Shown: positions 46,330 through 60,881 of the stretch, piece after piece
Numbering within the stretch: position 1 is the first letter of the stretch
Layout: each line of letters opens with the position of its first letter
Source: Cepaea nemoralis
Lineage: Eukaryota; Mollusca; Gastropoda; Stylommatophora; Helicidae
Direction of reading: 5' to 3'
DNA length: 64,000 bases
Assembly (NCBI GenBank): GCA_014155875.1
Contig: JACEFZ010021371.1
Span: 1,390,001 to 1,454,000, forward strand
The notes under the pieces: generated by a model
Seen by the model: only the letters and a program-made list of their open reading frames with translations
Databases searched by the model: none
What the model was told of the DNA's origin: nothing
Program-made: the position numbers and the translations under genes

Positions 46330-48062
46330 TAGCATTTTTTAAAATCTGTAGTCAACAAACAAAAAGCTTCTTTTCGAGGACTTCCTGGAATGTGATATGA
46401 CTGGACAGTCATGCTTAAGGGTCCCACAATAATCTGCCATCATGTGGTCATCCCAAAATCCCCGGTATCTCTCTTCCATTGTTTTTATATCTTGGTGACA
46501 TCTTTCATCGTGCTCCTCACTAAAGTCGCCAAGATTCTCGGGAAATAAATGTACATGGTTATGGAGGCAGTTGATCATGTTTCATCTAAGCTTTAAAAAA
46601 CTCGACATAATATGTTCAACTAATTCGGAATAACTGTCTACTTTAAAGTTACCCACGATGTTTTGCACAACTAAAACAAATGATGACCAGGCTGTGGATC
46701 TCTGTTATGTTCATTTAATTAAACAAAATGTGATCGTTTATTAACTATCTAATTTGAGATCCATCAAAAATTCCAGCTTTACGTTTGTCTATGCTCAAAT
46801 CTGAAAACTTTCTGCATAAGTAATTTAAACAGGTACCTTCTTTGTTCAGTGCCTTAACAACTTGCTTCATCATGCCAAGTTTTATATATAATGGTGGCAG
46901 CAGAACTCTTTATCCATCAGTGAGAGGCTTGCTGACAATATTTTCTTCTCCAACTCTAAATTCATCCCTCAACGGCCACTATTTATTTGTCCAGTGCGTT
47001 TCTTGTGCATATCTTATGCCATGCTATCCCACAAACATATAAAGCATGGATATTTGGAGAATACCTTTTGTAGGCCAAGCAAGACGTTAATCATTTTAAG
47101 ATCTACACAAACCATACAGGTATATTCTAAATATGCCGGCTTCGTGGCTTAGAGGTTATGACGTTTCTCCGTAATCTCGTATACTCTCGTCGGCAACGTG
47201 ATGACGGTTCAAATCAGTAGTGGTTCGAATCGCATCGGTAACTTGCGGGGTATGTGAGCCGGCCGCTCAGAAAGCAATGGCAAACTACTGAGCGTAATCT
47301 TGCCAAGAGATCAACATACAACTGAAAGATGCTGGTGTTGACAGCTAAGTCCTGTAAAAGGATATGCTAAAAAAAAAAATATTCTAAATACTTCAATGGT
47401 TGCCAGAACTGTGCTTATTGTAGCATGCTCCTCCTTCATTGTAGTAGAATTAGCAATTGGAAATGGGCTATATTTGTTACCATTGTGTAAGAAAACACCT
47501 GTCAAACTTCTTTTAGAGTTGTCAATGAAAGGTCGCCACTCATCTGGTGTGTAATTTACAACCATTTCGTTTACAAGACCTCCTACATTAGTACAAAACA
47601 CAAAGTTATTTTCTTTAAAAAAGAATGGAAGAAAACCTTGCTTTCTGCTGCGATAAAATGTTTAAATAGTCAGTAACATTTGTTCTTTCAATCTTGAAGC
47701 CAAATGTTCTGAAGATGCCTTAGATAGATATTGATCTTGGATTAGATCATTCAGTTCACGCTGGTCGAAGCGTTAAGGAGCTGGAAAATCATCTTCGAAA
47801 TCACTACCAGTGTCACTTGTTGTTCCACATGCCACTGCGATCTCATCTTCTAGCAGGGAAACCGAAATCTGACTGAATGTTGGAATTGAATTGTCATCTC
47901 CATGTGGAATAGGTCGCCTAGGAGAATCTAAATCTGGATATTTCCATATTTTGTGAATTTGTCCATTAATTCCCTTAATATTGAGAATACAGAAATAACA
48001 GTCATCATAGTGTTTCTTGGGCTCTCTCCAAACCACTGAAATTCTAAATTTTGTAAGAGACT
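46330..48062 (-). pseudogene. Decayed gene of an uncharacterised repetitive family
   Basis: Minus-strand blocks in order: VWREPKKHYDDCYFCILNIK (from about 48040), a DDFPAP linker, VFCTNVGGLVNEMVVNYTPD and EWRPFIDNSKRSLTGVFLHN (47600-47510), HATISTVLATIEVF, then beyond a SINE insertion YTCMVCVDLKMINVLLGLQK and FSKYPCFICLWDSM, and finally FPENLGDFSEEHDERCHQDI and YRGFWDDHMMADYCGTLK (about 46540-46425). I recall this block series from multicopy invertebrate predicted proteins without known function, probably a transposon-derived family. Frameshifts, stops and the inserted SINE make it a pseudogene. Confidence 0.75.
47134..47379 (+). mobile_element. SINE-1 copy with 11-bp TSD
   Basis: The head TGCCGGCTTCGTGGCTTAGA (A-box-like TGGCTTAGAGG), the B-box-like GGTTCGAATC, the CTCAGAAAGCAATGGCAAAC body, CTTGCCAAGA and TCCTGTAAAAGGATATGC precede an A tail. 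TATTCTAAATA is duplicated at 47123-47133 and 47380-47390, which fixes the 246-bp body. It interrupts the decayed gene above. Confidence 0.93.
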
Positions 48063-48480
48063 AGATAGCAATGATTTTTCCCCCCACAGCCTTATACAGA
48101 AAATACTGTCATATTAATTACATACAAAAAATCTTATATCTCAAAAACTAGAGCTGCTACAGATAAATAAATGTGACATTTGGATTTAGCTGGCCTCGTG
48201 TATGCAAAATCACGTGTAAAATGTTTGGTGCAGAAAAAAATAAATTTTTTTTTCTGAATGGCGCAAAATGCTTAGTGTCGGGATGTCAATATCTGCAGTG
48301 TTTCGCAGTAACGCTCAGCATTCACCGTTGGTGTTAATTTGAAATAACCGTCCGCTAAATTGTTGTAAAAGTCTCGTTGTTTTAAAAAATATATACATTG
48401 TATAAATTACTAAATACCAGCCATGGTATACAACCTGTGGTGCTATTGACAGATACAAAATCAGTACTCTAGGCGCTCCT
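48063..48480. other. Unassigned intron sequence
   Basis: No motif was recognised. Confidence 0.5.
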
Positions 48481-48980
48481 GTCTGGGAAATTGCTAGTAC
48501 TAAGGACACTACTTTCTGAACTTAGCAGTCAGCATAAGATCACCATACAGTGGATACCATCCCACTGTGGAATACCTGGAAACAACAGAGCTGATCGATT
48601 GGCTAAGGATAGAGCAAAAGATGAACAGCCTGATGTGCCCGTTACATATCAACAAAAGAAAAGAATGATCAAATCAGACAGAAAGCCGCCAAAACCTGCT
48701 CAAGATGACTACCACATTATGGACAAGTCATTATTCTGCGCCTCAGAACCGGACACAATAGATTACGCAACCACATGTATACAAAATTCAAGATTGGTGA
48801 ATCAGCCATGAGCACATGTGGATTGGCGTCGCAGACAGCTGAGCAATACTCCAAGACTGCCCACATTACATGTCAAGGCAAACCTTCTGGCCTAGAGAGA
48901 CGCCAGTGGAATATACACTATATGGACCGCTGAATGAACTAAAAAAAGGCAACATTGCAGTTATACACATATTTTAAGCG
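48481..48980 (+). mobile_element. LINE RNase H fragment (distinct family)
   Basis: Plus strand: LRTLLSELSSQHKITIQWIP, SHCGIPGNNRADRLAKDRAK, then a C-terminal tail with frameshift near 48810. IQWIPSHCGI-GN-RADxLAK is the last part of a LINE RNase H domain (His and final Asp present). The earlier catalytic residues are missing because of 5' truncation. The flanking sequence differs from the I-like LINE copies. Confidence 0.75.
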
Positions 48981-49189
48981 AACGAAAGAAGAAGAATTAA
49001 TGTTAGGTTTAGAAGCATCATTATCCAGAAAAATTTGTCAAATGAAATAGTATTTTTATTTTTGCGTTGAGGTAAATGTGCCATGCATATTTAAATATGC
49101 ATTTTTAGTCTACGTTTACTCCAGTTCATATTACTTTTAAAAAAGTTTTTAATTGATCTTATATTTATTGTTTTTCAGCCCATAGTGAA

Positions 49190-51057
<1,868 letters not shown>

Positions 51058-52639
51058 AATTTAAATAATAAATAATTACTTATAATTAAAATAATATAGA
51101 ACAATCTTTCATTAAAATTATTTTGTTCTTTAATTTCAGTTCTCCGTTATATGTTTTAAAAATTTACTTACTGTGTTTACTCAATAATTTCCTAGTGATT
51201 TCTTCCTAAAACCTATCATTCAAGTTTCTTTAGTGAACATTTCAATTTTTGAATATTAAAAATTAATTATGTATATGTTGGGGGGGGGGGGGGCAATAAT
51301 AATTTTAGAAATGTTTAGGTGGGGCAAAGCACAAAAAAGGTTGGAAAACACTGGTTTCTTCTTCTTCTTCTTTGCATTCATCCGGAGTGTTTTTTTTAGA
51401 TGTGATTGCGGTGTGTCTGTTATGTGCCCTTGGGCCGAAACCCGTAGTCCAACACATCCGTCCGGCTTTAGCGTGCTTTTTTTTTTACCAGGTAGCATTC
51501 CTGGGAGACTCTCACTTTTGCGGTACCGTCCAAAACCCAGCTGGCCAAGTTGGAGAGGTCGAAGACAACGGTCGTCCCTCAAAGGAAGGCAGGGACAGTG
51601 CATGGCATTTTCCGCCATCCAGGGTGGCTTCCATAATTGCATGGCCGGCACATAGCACCCTGGTTCTGGGCTCACCGAGGGAATCGTCACGTCCTGCTCA
51701 TGGCTGCTTTAATTCATCACTTCAATATATTGGGCATTTCGTTCGCTCCGGGCCGTTCCCGCACAAACCAGGCTGGTCTGCAGTCAGTATCCACTCAGCG
51801 AGTTTTTCGGACATGTGCTTGTGACATGTGACATCACGAAAGACATTTCACTCGGACGTAATTGCGTAGTGCCAATATTTATTTTACCGCCCGTAGGCTG
51901 GCACTTCCGGCTTTAGCGGGCATTTTTAATGAGGTTAGCCTTCCTCGGGTTTCGAGACAAGCTAGATTCTTATTTCGACTTTCACACAGCAAGCTTTTGC
52001 TTCGGGCTGCCAAGTAATGGATTCGCAAGCCAGGCGTTCCATTTCGTGTCAAGGAGACAATTTTCCACCTTTGACTACACTCACTCCATGAGTACGGTTA
52101 CAGACTATCTTCGGAACGTGCGACCGAGGTGGTTTTCCACGTTTAGTACTCGCTCACGAGGTAGGCTACATGTGCTGCCAGCTCAGCACCTTACCTCCGT
52201 GCGTCTGTGGGCGAGTGACGGCCAGGCCCTCTCATCCGGGGATCCCTCATATCCCCCAGCTAAGAGTCATCGAACGAGTATCTGCACCAAGCATGTAGCG
52301 TGCTCAGCACCTCACCTCAATTTTGATGTAGGTTTGAGTCGGCCAGGCTCTCACGTCCGAGGGTTTATGGCTTAGAGACGTCCAACCATACACCTCGGCT
52401 GGGAGCCTTAGAGGTTATGTCCGGACTGTGATTATTGGCATCGTTTGCCTGATTTAGACTGCTATCCTCAGTCTACCTGCAGAGCAGCAGGTTGTGTCTC
52501 TCTTAGTCTGGTCCCTATCCCAAGAGCTGTCCAATATGTAGTTAATATCCATGGGCATAGCGCTTGGGGTCAGTGGGACACTCAAGCGCCCCCACCACGG
52601 CAAGGTGGAGACACATCGGGGGAGAAACACTGGTTTAAC
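51058..52639. other. Unassigned, relatively GC-rich sequence
   Basis: A poly-G run lies at 51282-51293. From about 51400 the sequence is noticeably more GC-rich than the surrounding intron and has no coding motif. It may be the leader of the family C LINE that starts at about 52640, or a separate repeat. Open frames here carry no recognisable domains. Confidence 0.4.
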
Positions 52640-53551
52640 CTGTACGCCGAAAATATAATGAGAAATGTAAGAGATGATATAAACAGGGAGCTATATGATG
52701 CCCTAAATATCGGTGGTCATGACATACCAGAGATTCGGTATGCTGATGAAACAGTATAACTATCCACAACACAGAATAGTATAGAAAACCTAATAGCCTC
52801 AACCCAATTAAATAGAGAAAATCACAAATTATATCTTAACATAGCAAAAACAAAGATAATGCATACAGATAAAACCACTATGGAGAAAGAAATATATGTT
52901 AATGAGGAAAGATTGGAGGTGGTGGAAAATTTTGAATATCTTGGGTCATTGATTACCAACAATAGTGACACAATGAAAGAAATTAAACGACGACTATCAA
53001 TTGCTCTTCAAAGATTAAAACAACTGAAAAAATTATGGAATGGGACAGACAGAACTACAACAATTAGGTTTTTAAGAGCATGCATCTTTCCCATTGTAAC
53101 ATACGCCTGTGAGACCTGGACACTTACTAAACAAGCTGAACAGCGCATAAATGCCTTTGAAAATATACATGTTATAGGCGAGTTCTAAAAATATCTAGGG
53201 TAAAGAAAAGAACAAATGCTTCCATACTTCAAGAGCTGAATAGTGAAGAAGGTTGGCTATTAAATACGATAAAACAAAGAAAATTGAAATATTTTGGTCA
53301 CTTGAAACGTCACGAAAGTTTGGAGAGTACAATAATAGAGGGGTATATGCCTGGGAAGAGAGGAAGAGGAAGACCAAAGAGAAGATGGGTGAAGGAAGTG
53401 GTGCATGATCTCTAGATGGGTGTATCGGAGGCGGGACATCTTGCTTATGACAGAGAGGTTTTCTGGAAGGTTGTTATGGGAGCGAGGTACTGCAAAGGAC
53501 ATGCTACTGAATGAATGAATGAATGAATGAATGAATGAATGAATGAATGAA
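52640..53551 (+). mobile_element. RTE-type LINE fragment (family C) with (GAAT)n tail
   Basis: It reads AENIMRNVRDDINREL, HDIPEIRYADETV (YADE instead of YADD), then MHTDKTTMEKEIYVNEERLE, NFEYLGSLITNNSDTMKEIK, NGTDRTTTIRFLRACIF and TYACETWTLTKQAEQ, a frameshift near 53170, RVKKRTNASILQEL and KYFGHLKRHES, then a GRGRPK-like end. The tail is (GAAT)n at 53509-53551. It is closely related to the copy at 31530-32223. Confidence 0.87.
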
Positions 53552-54189
53552 TTAGTTAGTTAGTCGCAGTTCCAACTTCACAGCAACGGGTCGTCCCCAT
53601 TATGCTCCGTTCCTGTGCCAGTGAATATCACACAAAACGCTCCCCACTGCCCAATGTGAAAAGTGGAAAAAACAGGAGTCTCGACAAACAACAGCTTGCA
53701 CAGATACACTGTGCATAATGCCACCGCCAGAATGTCAACACACCAGTCCGCCACGAAACACCCAATTCATCTCTGATGGAATCGGCAGTCATTTTCCTAT
53801 CTGGATGTTTCCTAGATGTTCACCTACACAGTCCACGAACATACAGTTCATCACCGACGGCAGTGGCAGTCAACCAGAAGCCCAGCAGCCACGCATTTCT
53901 GCATAAGGCAAAAACTGGTCACCTCTGGGACATAGCCACCTGCCATCGCTCCGAACATGCAGTCACGTTTCAAAAATAAAAACTTGGGCAGATTCAAAAG
54001 CACTTCACACGAAACTCACAGCTCACAGTGTCGCGCCACACACTCACTCAGTAGCAGGGCGACGGAACCATCAAGCCTCCTTAGTCGCCTCTTACGACAT
54101 GCGTGGTAGGCTACATTGTTGCTATTCTTTGCTTCCCTTATGGGCCCCGGCAACACACGGGAAGAATGAATGAATGAATGAATGAATGA
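53552..54189. mobile_element. Probable repeat ending in its own (GAAT)n tail
   Basis: It begins directly after the (GAAT)n tail of the preceding LINE and ends in a second (GAAT)n at 54164-54189, preceded by GCCTCTTACGACATGCGTGG and GGGCCCCGGCAACACACGGG. No coding motif was seen. The shared tail suggests a non-autonomous element using the same machinery. Confidence 0.45.
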
Positions 54190-54299
54190 TATGAGCTGTA
54201 TTTCGAACGCGGGTATGTGGAATCACGAACTGCGTCCAAGACACCTTTGCCAGGAAGCCGCCTTATTACTTCTACAGAACGTTCACTTAATGCATATAT

Positions 54300-54665
54300 A
54301 CAAGATTTACTGTACCTTTGCCATATCGAACCAACATTGTTCTTCTTCTATTTATTGTTTTATTATTTTTCTAATTCTTTGCATGATGATTGTTAGCAAA
54401 ATCTTCGTGTTGTGGCTAATTATACTAATTGATCGATGTTGATTACATTCCAAGGCTTCTGCTTTATTCGGGTTTACAATACGCATATAATTACATAATT
54501 CAAAAGGTATATCTCCAGTATCATATATTGTGTTCAGTAGTTTGGTCACCTGGTCTATTCCATATTCTACTAGGCTTTGATCATTCTTGTTGTGATGTTG
54601 TCTGGACCCGGATCTTGCCAGTTTTCAGATGGTTAAGAGCATTCTTAACTGTTACCTCAAACCCA
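54300..54665 (-). mobile_element. RTE-type LINE fragment (RT, family D-like)
   Basis: Minus strand: TKLLNTIYDTGDIPFELCNY, MRIVNPNKAEALECNQHRSI and ISHNTKILLTIIMQRIRK, corresponding to the VFITIPKKSGALECDQHRT region of the element at 28827-30330. Truncated on both sides. Confidence 0.8.
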
Positions 54666-55055
54666 TAAGAGAAAACTGCTACAGGATATTTGTTGTTGAT
54701 GATGGAATTTAAGGCGAAATTGGCCACTACCAAAAATAATTACAAAATTTATTACACCAAAAACATGTACACCGGGTTTTAAACAAACATCTACATTTAT
54801 TGCAAGTAATATTATTAAAACAAAAACAAAAAATCCTCGCATTATTCAATGACTTCTAAATGTTTCCTTCAGTTGTGAATATTATTATAGAATAGCAGAT
54901 GTACCATCATTTATAAGCTCTGACTTTTAAAGTATAAAATGATATGCTAAGTTGCCTAGATGCTTCGGTGTAAAATAAAGAACAAGGTCTGAAGAATGTA
55001 AACAACAGTTAAGTTTACAGTAAAATGCAGACTGATAAATTATAACAGCAGTCAC
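54666..55055. other. Unassigned intron A-B sequence next to exon A
   Basis: No motif was recognised. Confidence 0.5.
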
Positions 55056-55372
55056 CTGAAAAGAACAAGGTCCATAGGCTTTTTGCTCAATTGGTTGAAG
55101 TCAGTCAAGTAACCGTCCAGAATTTTTCTGACTGCATCCAAATCTCTTGCTTCAACATACAGCCTGTCATCATTTGTTGGATCCCCAAAGTCACAATAAA
55201 TAAGTGACCGCATGTTGTCTTCTGTGACATATCCTTTTTCATCTACATCTAGGTGTCGAAAAAGGTGGTTAAAATTGTCTTTCATCACAATCTGTGTGGT
55301 ATCTTTGCAGCAGTTAAAAAGCCAGGTGCGGTCCGCATCATCTATCAGTCGATCACCAAAGACACGATTTAT
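55056..55372 (-). CDS. Dynein heavy chain exon A (linker to AAA4)
   Basis: The 317-nt exon encodes about 105 residues beginning INRVFGDRLIDDADRTW and ending KKPMDLVLF, plus two bases of an Arg codon. The acceptor is TTTGTAG before ATAAATCG; the donor is TTCAG/GTGAC (phase 2). A degenerate EF-hand-like loop (DVDEKGYVTEDN) sits in the middle; position 5 is Lys and position 12 is Asn, so calcium binding is unlikely. This segment precedes AAA4 in axonemal dyneins, and the phase-2 end is completed by A at the start of exon B (AG+A = Arg). I looked for the preceding exon between 55373 and 64000 and could not recognise one. Confidence 0.9.
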
Positions 55373-55615
55373 CTACAAATTAAAGTATCACACCATTATT
55401 TTATTCATTACATGGGAAGTGAAAAGTAACTCAAAAGGGTATATGAGTAATCAAAAATACATTTTCTATGATGAAAATGGTAATCATCATATAGACATTG
55501 GCTGCGGTCACCGACCAGTATTGTCACTTTCAGGAAGGGAAACAACTGCAAACCTTCTGTAAGATGCCTAGTCTATGATGATTCGTCAAATCACACAGCC
55601 TCACAAGATAAGGAC
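55373..55615. other. Intron sequence upstream of exon A
   Basis: No exon or repeat was recognised. Confidence 0.5.
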
Positions 55616-55925
55616 TACAATACTGAGAATGGCAACGTGGAATATTCGTACTTTAAGCGCAGATGGAAAATTGGATAACATCAAACAATAAATGTGGAGA
55701 GAGAATATTAATACAGTAGGAATGTGTGGGACGAGATGGAAAGGGACAGCAATTTTAAGATTATTTATTATGGAGGAGAGGATAGGCAAAGAGGTGTAGC
55801 AATTATCTTTGATCTGAAAACATCAAAATCTGTTAAGGATATTGGACAGTGTCAGACAAGGTTCTATTGGTAAAGTTAATCAATCAATCAGGTGTCGTCC
55901 ACACAATGAAGGTTGGCTGCAATGG
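55616..55925 (+). mobile_element. RTE-type endonuclease fragment
   Basis: Plus strand: TMATWNIRTLSADGKLDNIK, then GMCGTRWKGT and a KIYYGGEDRQRGVAIIF-like stretch with frameshifts, matching the N-terminal endonuclease of RTE elements (TWNVRTLxxxGKL...). It is cut off near 55925, where sequence of the opposite-strand LINE-B begins. Confidence 0.7.
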
Positions 55926-57110
55926 ATCCCCAACACTGTCGGTCTCCCGCCCAGACTGTACATTCTGTCAGATTGATGTTCGTCCATCGCTTGATGTTAC
56001 CTTCTCACTTGTATTGTTGTCTACCTCTTGCTTGCTTGCCCTCAACCTTGCCCTCCAGTATGGTTTCTATTAGAGTAGTATGTCTTTTAACAAGTTCGAA
56101 ATATTTCACTTGCCTTGCTTTTATTTCTTTCAGCAACTCTCTTTTCATTCCCAGTTTTTTCTAGAACCTCTGTATTTTATTGTTTTTGTTTCCATAAAAT
56201 ATGACATGTTCGTCTGCATATCCTCATCTGCAGGGCTTCTATGCGACTTTCTAGTTGCTTGTTTAATGGCCAGGCTTTTTCACCATACAGTAGTGTTGAA
56301 TATACGTGGCACTTGACAATTCTCATTTTAATGCGTTGCTATTCTCTCTAGATGTTAATAATGATTTCATGCTGTTGAAAGCATGGCCATTCCTATTCTC
56401 TTTTTGATTTCTACTTCACTTCAGCCATTATCTGTTATAACATGTTCAAGATAGGAGAAAATTGTTTCTTGTTCTAGTATCATCCCGTTTACAGTGATGT
56501 TCATTGATGACCTTTCCTTTCCACCGCTAATTATCATAGTTATCGTTTTTAGGATGTCAAGATCTAAGCCACATTCTGCACTATGCCTGTTTACTTGTTC
56601 AACTAGGGTTTGTAACTCTTGCTCATTTTCTGCTAGTAACACGGTAACGTCAGCATACCTAAGATTGTTTATGATTCTTCCATTGATGTTAAAATCCAGG
56701 CAGTTCGACTTTTTAAAAATTGTTTTGTGTGTATAGGTTGAATAGCTTGGGGACAACACACATCCCTGCCTTACTCCTAATTTTATCTCTATGAGCGACG
56801 AATAATTGTTTCCGCATCTAATTGACGCCTCTTGTTCCCAGTACAAGTTACTAATAAGTCTCATGTCCTTTCCGTTTACTTCTATATCTTGAAGGCTTGT
56901 AATTAGTAATTCATGTTGTAGTCTAACAAAAGCTTTATTATATTTCTGTAAAACAAACATATATATTTTTCTAACTTCTATATATTTTTCAATTAACATC
57001 CCCAAACAGAGTATTGCTTCTCTGGTGCCGCTGTTTTTGCGGAACCCACATTGTTCTTCAGCTACTTCCTCATCTATTTTATTTTGAATTCTGTAACATA
57101 ATGTTCAGTT
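55926..57110 (-). mobile_element. LINE-B (RTE-type) RT and C-terminal region
   Basis: Minus strand from 57005: YNKAFVRLQHELLITSLQDI (YTKAFDRV in intact relatives), RLISNLYWEQEASIR, IEIKLGVRQGCVLSPS, INNLRYADVTVLLAENEQEL (catalytic YADD changed to YADV), CGLDLDILKTITMIISG, then lower down IVKCHVYSTLLYGEKAWPLN. It supplies the uninterrupted reference for the LINE-B pieces at 17946 and 21196. Inactive. Confidence 0.85.
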
Positions 57111-58104
57111 CATTCACACCAGTTGCGACAGAAACACGTAATGGAAATTCACATGCACAGATCTACACGGAATTGCACCATGCAGCATAAAAATGACACG
57201 TAAGGCCAGCGTGCCTGAACTTGCGTTTCACTGGTTAAAGAGGGAGAAAATGCGTAACGAAAAGGCTTCTGGGATAGCCCAAACCTATATCGTGCGCATT
57301 CAGTCGTTAGATTTCATGGGGATAAGATGTGTTTTTCGTGGATGTAATAACGTACTGTGCCTCTCTCTGTGAATTAGCCAGATATGGCCCTGGATTAAAT
57401 ATATGTGAAGGATATATATTCAAATGTTCACGTAAAAATAGAGCTTTGTGTCTGTGGTTTCTGTATGTTACTGTGATGTTTCTACTCAACGAGAAGCTAT
57501 CTTTAACCTTGAAGACAGCGGTAAGTTTCTATCCCGCCTGACTTCATTCTGCAAATGTTGCATTCGCTCTGCTGAAATATTCAATCTAATCTGTAATCGT
57601 CAGGTTCTTGAGAAATGCATTTTTCGCGCACTAAAATCAAATGCTGTAAGAGGAAGCTGTCTGGGTATTTCCATGCTTTTCTTGACATGAAAACTTCCTA
57701 GCCTCTTATTTCTTCTATGAGTCTAGTTGAAAAAAACCAAACCTTGCTGTCTGCATGCAGACAATTGCTTTCTTTCGGATAAACACCAAATCTTGAACAC
57801 ACACACGGAGTGAGAGCAGGAGAGAGCGTTTAATTCTCCTTATCTATCTCTATTTGTGAGTGGCGTTGGATGAGATTTATGTTGCACAACTGGAAGAATT
57901 GGTGTTCAGATCCAACTGAAACTATCATGCTGTGGTAATATTTCGTTTAGAGTTGCCTGAGCATTGAATACAATCCATTGCACTCTTGACGAACTGACGT
58001 CAATTTATCTGACCAGACTAAGGACACAACCCCTTGTCCCCAGCTTAAGCTGAAAGGGAGAAAACACATACGCACTCAGACCAATGAAGAAGAGGATTGA
58101 TTTG
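57111..58104. other. Unassigned sequence
   Basis: No exon, domain or known repeat was recognised. Confidence 0.5.
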
Positions 58105-58166
58105 GTATGAGAGAGAGAGAGAGATAGAGATAGAGAGAGAGAGAGAGGGGGGGGGGAGAGAGAGTG
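58105..58166. repeat. (GA)n tract with poly-G
   Basis: GA-rich run with about 10 G at 58147-58156. Confidence 0.93.
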
Positions 58167-58187
58167 AGAACTATGTACTCTGTCATT

Positions 58188-59311
<1,124 letters not shown>

Positions 59312-59336
59312 ACTATGTACTCTGTCATTCTTATAT

Positions 59337-60739
59337 CTATGTATATGTTGTGGTTCATGAATGATAGTCAGTGTGAATTTCCATGTGTTAACATTTCACC
59401 TGCATTTTTAATGTATTTGTTTCATGAACACAACAATTGCTATTGCAAATGCAAAATATTCATTACATGCTTTGTTATGAACTGTAACTTCTAACCATTA
59501 TGGGGGAAAGTCGTTCAGAATACAATACCCCAGTTAGAAGAATAGATGAAGAGATGAGAGATGAAAGGAAAGCAAAAAGCACTCGAGAATCGAACATAAG
59601 ACTGTAGTCAAGTAAAAAAGCAATCTGGTACTGCCCTGATCAGTAGTATGAGCGTTAACAGTAATCGTGCCATTATTGATGTCATCCTGCAACATCACTA
59701 TCTAGGTTTCAGCTTTGATATATGTACCTGCTCATTATTCTCTATCAGACTTCTAAAGCCTTGTCATTCTCTGATGTCTGTGTCTTATATGAGATCACCA
59801 GCACATTCAGACCACTAACACAGCAAGGGCAAGCAGTAGTGGCAATACAGAAAATTTTTCTTCCTGTTATCAGTCAGAGTTGCTCCAGTAAGAGGAGAGT
59901 CACAGAACAGTAGATCTCACCCTCTGACACTAACTTGCTCTTCTTCTTTCTCAAACCTTCTATCTGTAGCCCTTTTCATTCTTGTCAACTGCACTAGAAA
60001 ATTCAGTTGTTAACAAATATTAATAGGTGCCTTATGTTTATTCAATTTAGAGAGGAAAGACGGTTTTCGCGGATGATAGAAACGGAGAGGAGCGGATGAT
60101 AGAAGCGGATAGGAGCGGATGATAGAAGCTAATAGAGAGGCAGATAGGAGAGGAAAAGATGGATGGATGGACAATGAATAGAGATGGACGAATCCAGTAC
60201 AAACTGTGCACAAGATTAGTCTGAGATAAAACAAGGGAAAGCTCACCATTAGTCGGAGCATTGGTCAGTCATCCCAGGGTATGTTAATTCCTAGAGTCAC
60301 TCATAGTACTCCAAAATGGTAACACATTCCACAGGGGAGCTGCCAAGCCCAATATCTTTAGCTACTAACAAGAGGCTATATTGTTACTTGGAAGTCCATT
60401 CGACATCACCATTACATTCCACCACCTTAAAACCATTCTGAGAAGAACCAGTGTAAACATCTGACAGGTTGATTCTTATCATCATTGAAGCAAGGACTGA
60501 GAACAAATAAGATTTGAACTCTAATCTGAGTTTCCAAGAAGGACACTTTTATTTTAGAAGATCCATGGGATCCTATAGCAGAAGAACAATCATATTACCA
60601 GATAGAAATAACTACAGTAGAGAGGAGTAGGCTGTGTGAAGAGAACTAGGTGTAGGGCCTTTTGAACAATTCATATTTCACGGTGCCAGCTATTGTATTA
60701 ATGTTCTATGTTAACATTGTTTAGGTCCTCTAAAAGGTC
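59337..60739. other. Unassigned sequence with short minisatellite
   Basis: No exon or element was recognised. A GGATGATAGAAGCGGATAGG-like unit is repeated about three times at 60069-60160. Confidence 0.5.
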
Positions 60740-60881
60740 CTCTAAAAGTACTAGAGAGTTTTGGTCATAGACCACAACTTTATGAAGGGGAAATCCCAAC
60801 TGCACCTCCCCGCGGTAGAGGATGGAAACACACTACGGTGTGGCTAACACAGCTCTGGGGACTGAGTATCCACCGGAATAA

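Noticed and set aside
46060..46332. Poly-serine frame
   Set aside because: Product of the (TCT)n microsatellite.
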